NCBI GenBank assembly: GCA_046733295.1
Contig: JBKPOY010000010.1
Location: 1 to 29,117, forward strand
DNA from: 13-2-20CM-68-14 sp046733295
GTDB lineage: Bacteria > Actinomycetota > Thermoleophilia > Gaiellales > Gaiellaceae
Length of the DNA stretch: 29,117 bases
Direction: 5' to 3'
How positions within the stretch are numbered: the first letter of the stretch is position 1; the number at the start of each line of letters is the position of its first letter. Of the stretch, positions 28,783 to 29,117 are shown in pieces. The notes beneath the pieces are model-generated. The model did not search any database and had not been told where the DNA came from. It saw only the letters and a program-made list of their open reading frames with translations. The position numbers and the translations under genes are program-made.

Positions 28783-29117
28783 ATGCGACGAATTCCGATC
28801 CCGGAATTGCTGCGCTACGGGGGTAGGGCCGGGTTCAAACGAGGTTTCGCGGCAGCGGAGACATTCGTCGGCCGTCGCGTCGTCGTCGCTGTCGCCGCGG
28901 TCGCAATGCTGGCGCTCGCACCGGGCGCGACGGGCGACGTGCCGCTCGTCAACCTGAGCGTGTACGGGACGCTCGGCAAGAACGGCTGGTATGTCAGCAA
29001 CGTCACGCTCAACTGGTCGTTCAGCGGGCCCCTCTATTCGTCGACCGGCTGCTCGAACACGACGCTCACCGCGGATACGCCTGGAACGACGTTTACCTGC
29101 ACGGCGACGAGCCTCGA
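28783..29117 (+). CDS. Secreted Ig-like repeat surface protein (5' part, runs off window)
   Basis: The 111 visible residues start MRRIPIPELLRYGGRAGFKR, a long basic N-region. A hydrophobic signal segment VVVAVAAVAMLALAPGATG (about 34-52) follows, then the start of an Ig-like repeat: LVNLSVYGTLGKNGWYVSNV, TLNWSFSGP, STGCSNTTLTADTPGTTFTC. The Gly-Trp-Tyr-x-S-x-V-T phrase and the Cys pair are typical of repeated Ig-like domains in actinobacterial surface proteins. The ATG follows GGAAGGGGG with a 5-nt spacer. The frame is open to the window end, so length and anchor are unknown. It is a different repeat type from the Ig-like protein at 22534. Confidence 0.8.
   Translation, partial: MRRIPIPELLRYGGRAGFKRGFAAAETFVGRRVVVAVAAVAMLALAPGATGDVPLVNLSVYGTLGKNGWYVSNVTLNWSFSGPLYSSTGCSNTTLTADTPGTTFTCTATSL

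Overview
The window is GC-rich chromosomal DNA from an actinobacterium. The most likely class is Thermoleophilia (Gaiellales/Solirubrobacterales-like). This is inferred from very high GC, frequent GTG/TTG starts, the order rpsF-ssb-rpsR-rplI-dnaB, DUF1206, subtilases with Ser-Trp-Asn repeat tails, and Ig-like secreted proteins. No 16S gene or marker is present to prove it. No tRNA, rRNA, insertion sequence or CRISPR array was seen.

Region 1 (1-4.9 kb) is purine and cofactor housekeeping. purE (cut by the window edge) and purD overlap on the minus strand. A small conserved protein and the overlapping pair fdhD-mobA (molybdenum cofactor and formate dehydrogenase maturation) lie on the plus strand. 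purA and two small overlapping genes, one a probable zinc ribbon, follow on the minus strand.

Region 2 (4.9-8.5 kb, minus strand) is the replication/ribosome operon rpsF-ssb-rpsR-rplI-dnaB. It has a possible S6:S18 autoregulatory leader before rpsF and a LexA-type GAAC-N4-GTTC box before dnaB. L9 and S18 carry unusual C-terminal tails.

Region 3 (8.5-13.8 kb) holds an esterase coupled to an amidase_3 enzyme, and a STAS-domain gene followed by two tandem thioredoxin-fold paralogues that have lost one or both active-site cysteines. A PhoB/PhoR-like two-component pair and a small Cys-rich protein follow.

Region 4 (13.8-21.9 kb) is mixed metabolism and stress: DUF72, DUF1206, a PfkB kinase, a vanadium-haloperoxidase/PAP2 enzyme, a GNAT acetyltransferase, a DksA-like protein without its zinc cysteines, an epoxide hydrolase, a 56-residue peptide that may be a hydrolase remnant, a TlpA/DipZ-like protein with a single active-site Cys, and a secreted helical protein.

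Region 5 (22-29.1 kb) is an accessory, surface-oriented segment. It contains a decayed fragment, a secreted multi-Ig-like protein, a membrane HD-GYP c-di-GMP phosphodiesterase, a secreted subtilase with an SSSWN repeat tail, an AT-richer patch with an orphan membrane-anchored protein, and the start of another Ig-like surface protein behind a three-hairpin leader.

A recurring feature is a TANNNT hexamer 6-7 nt before the start codon of at least seven genes. This suggests that leaderless transcription is common here.
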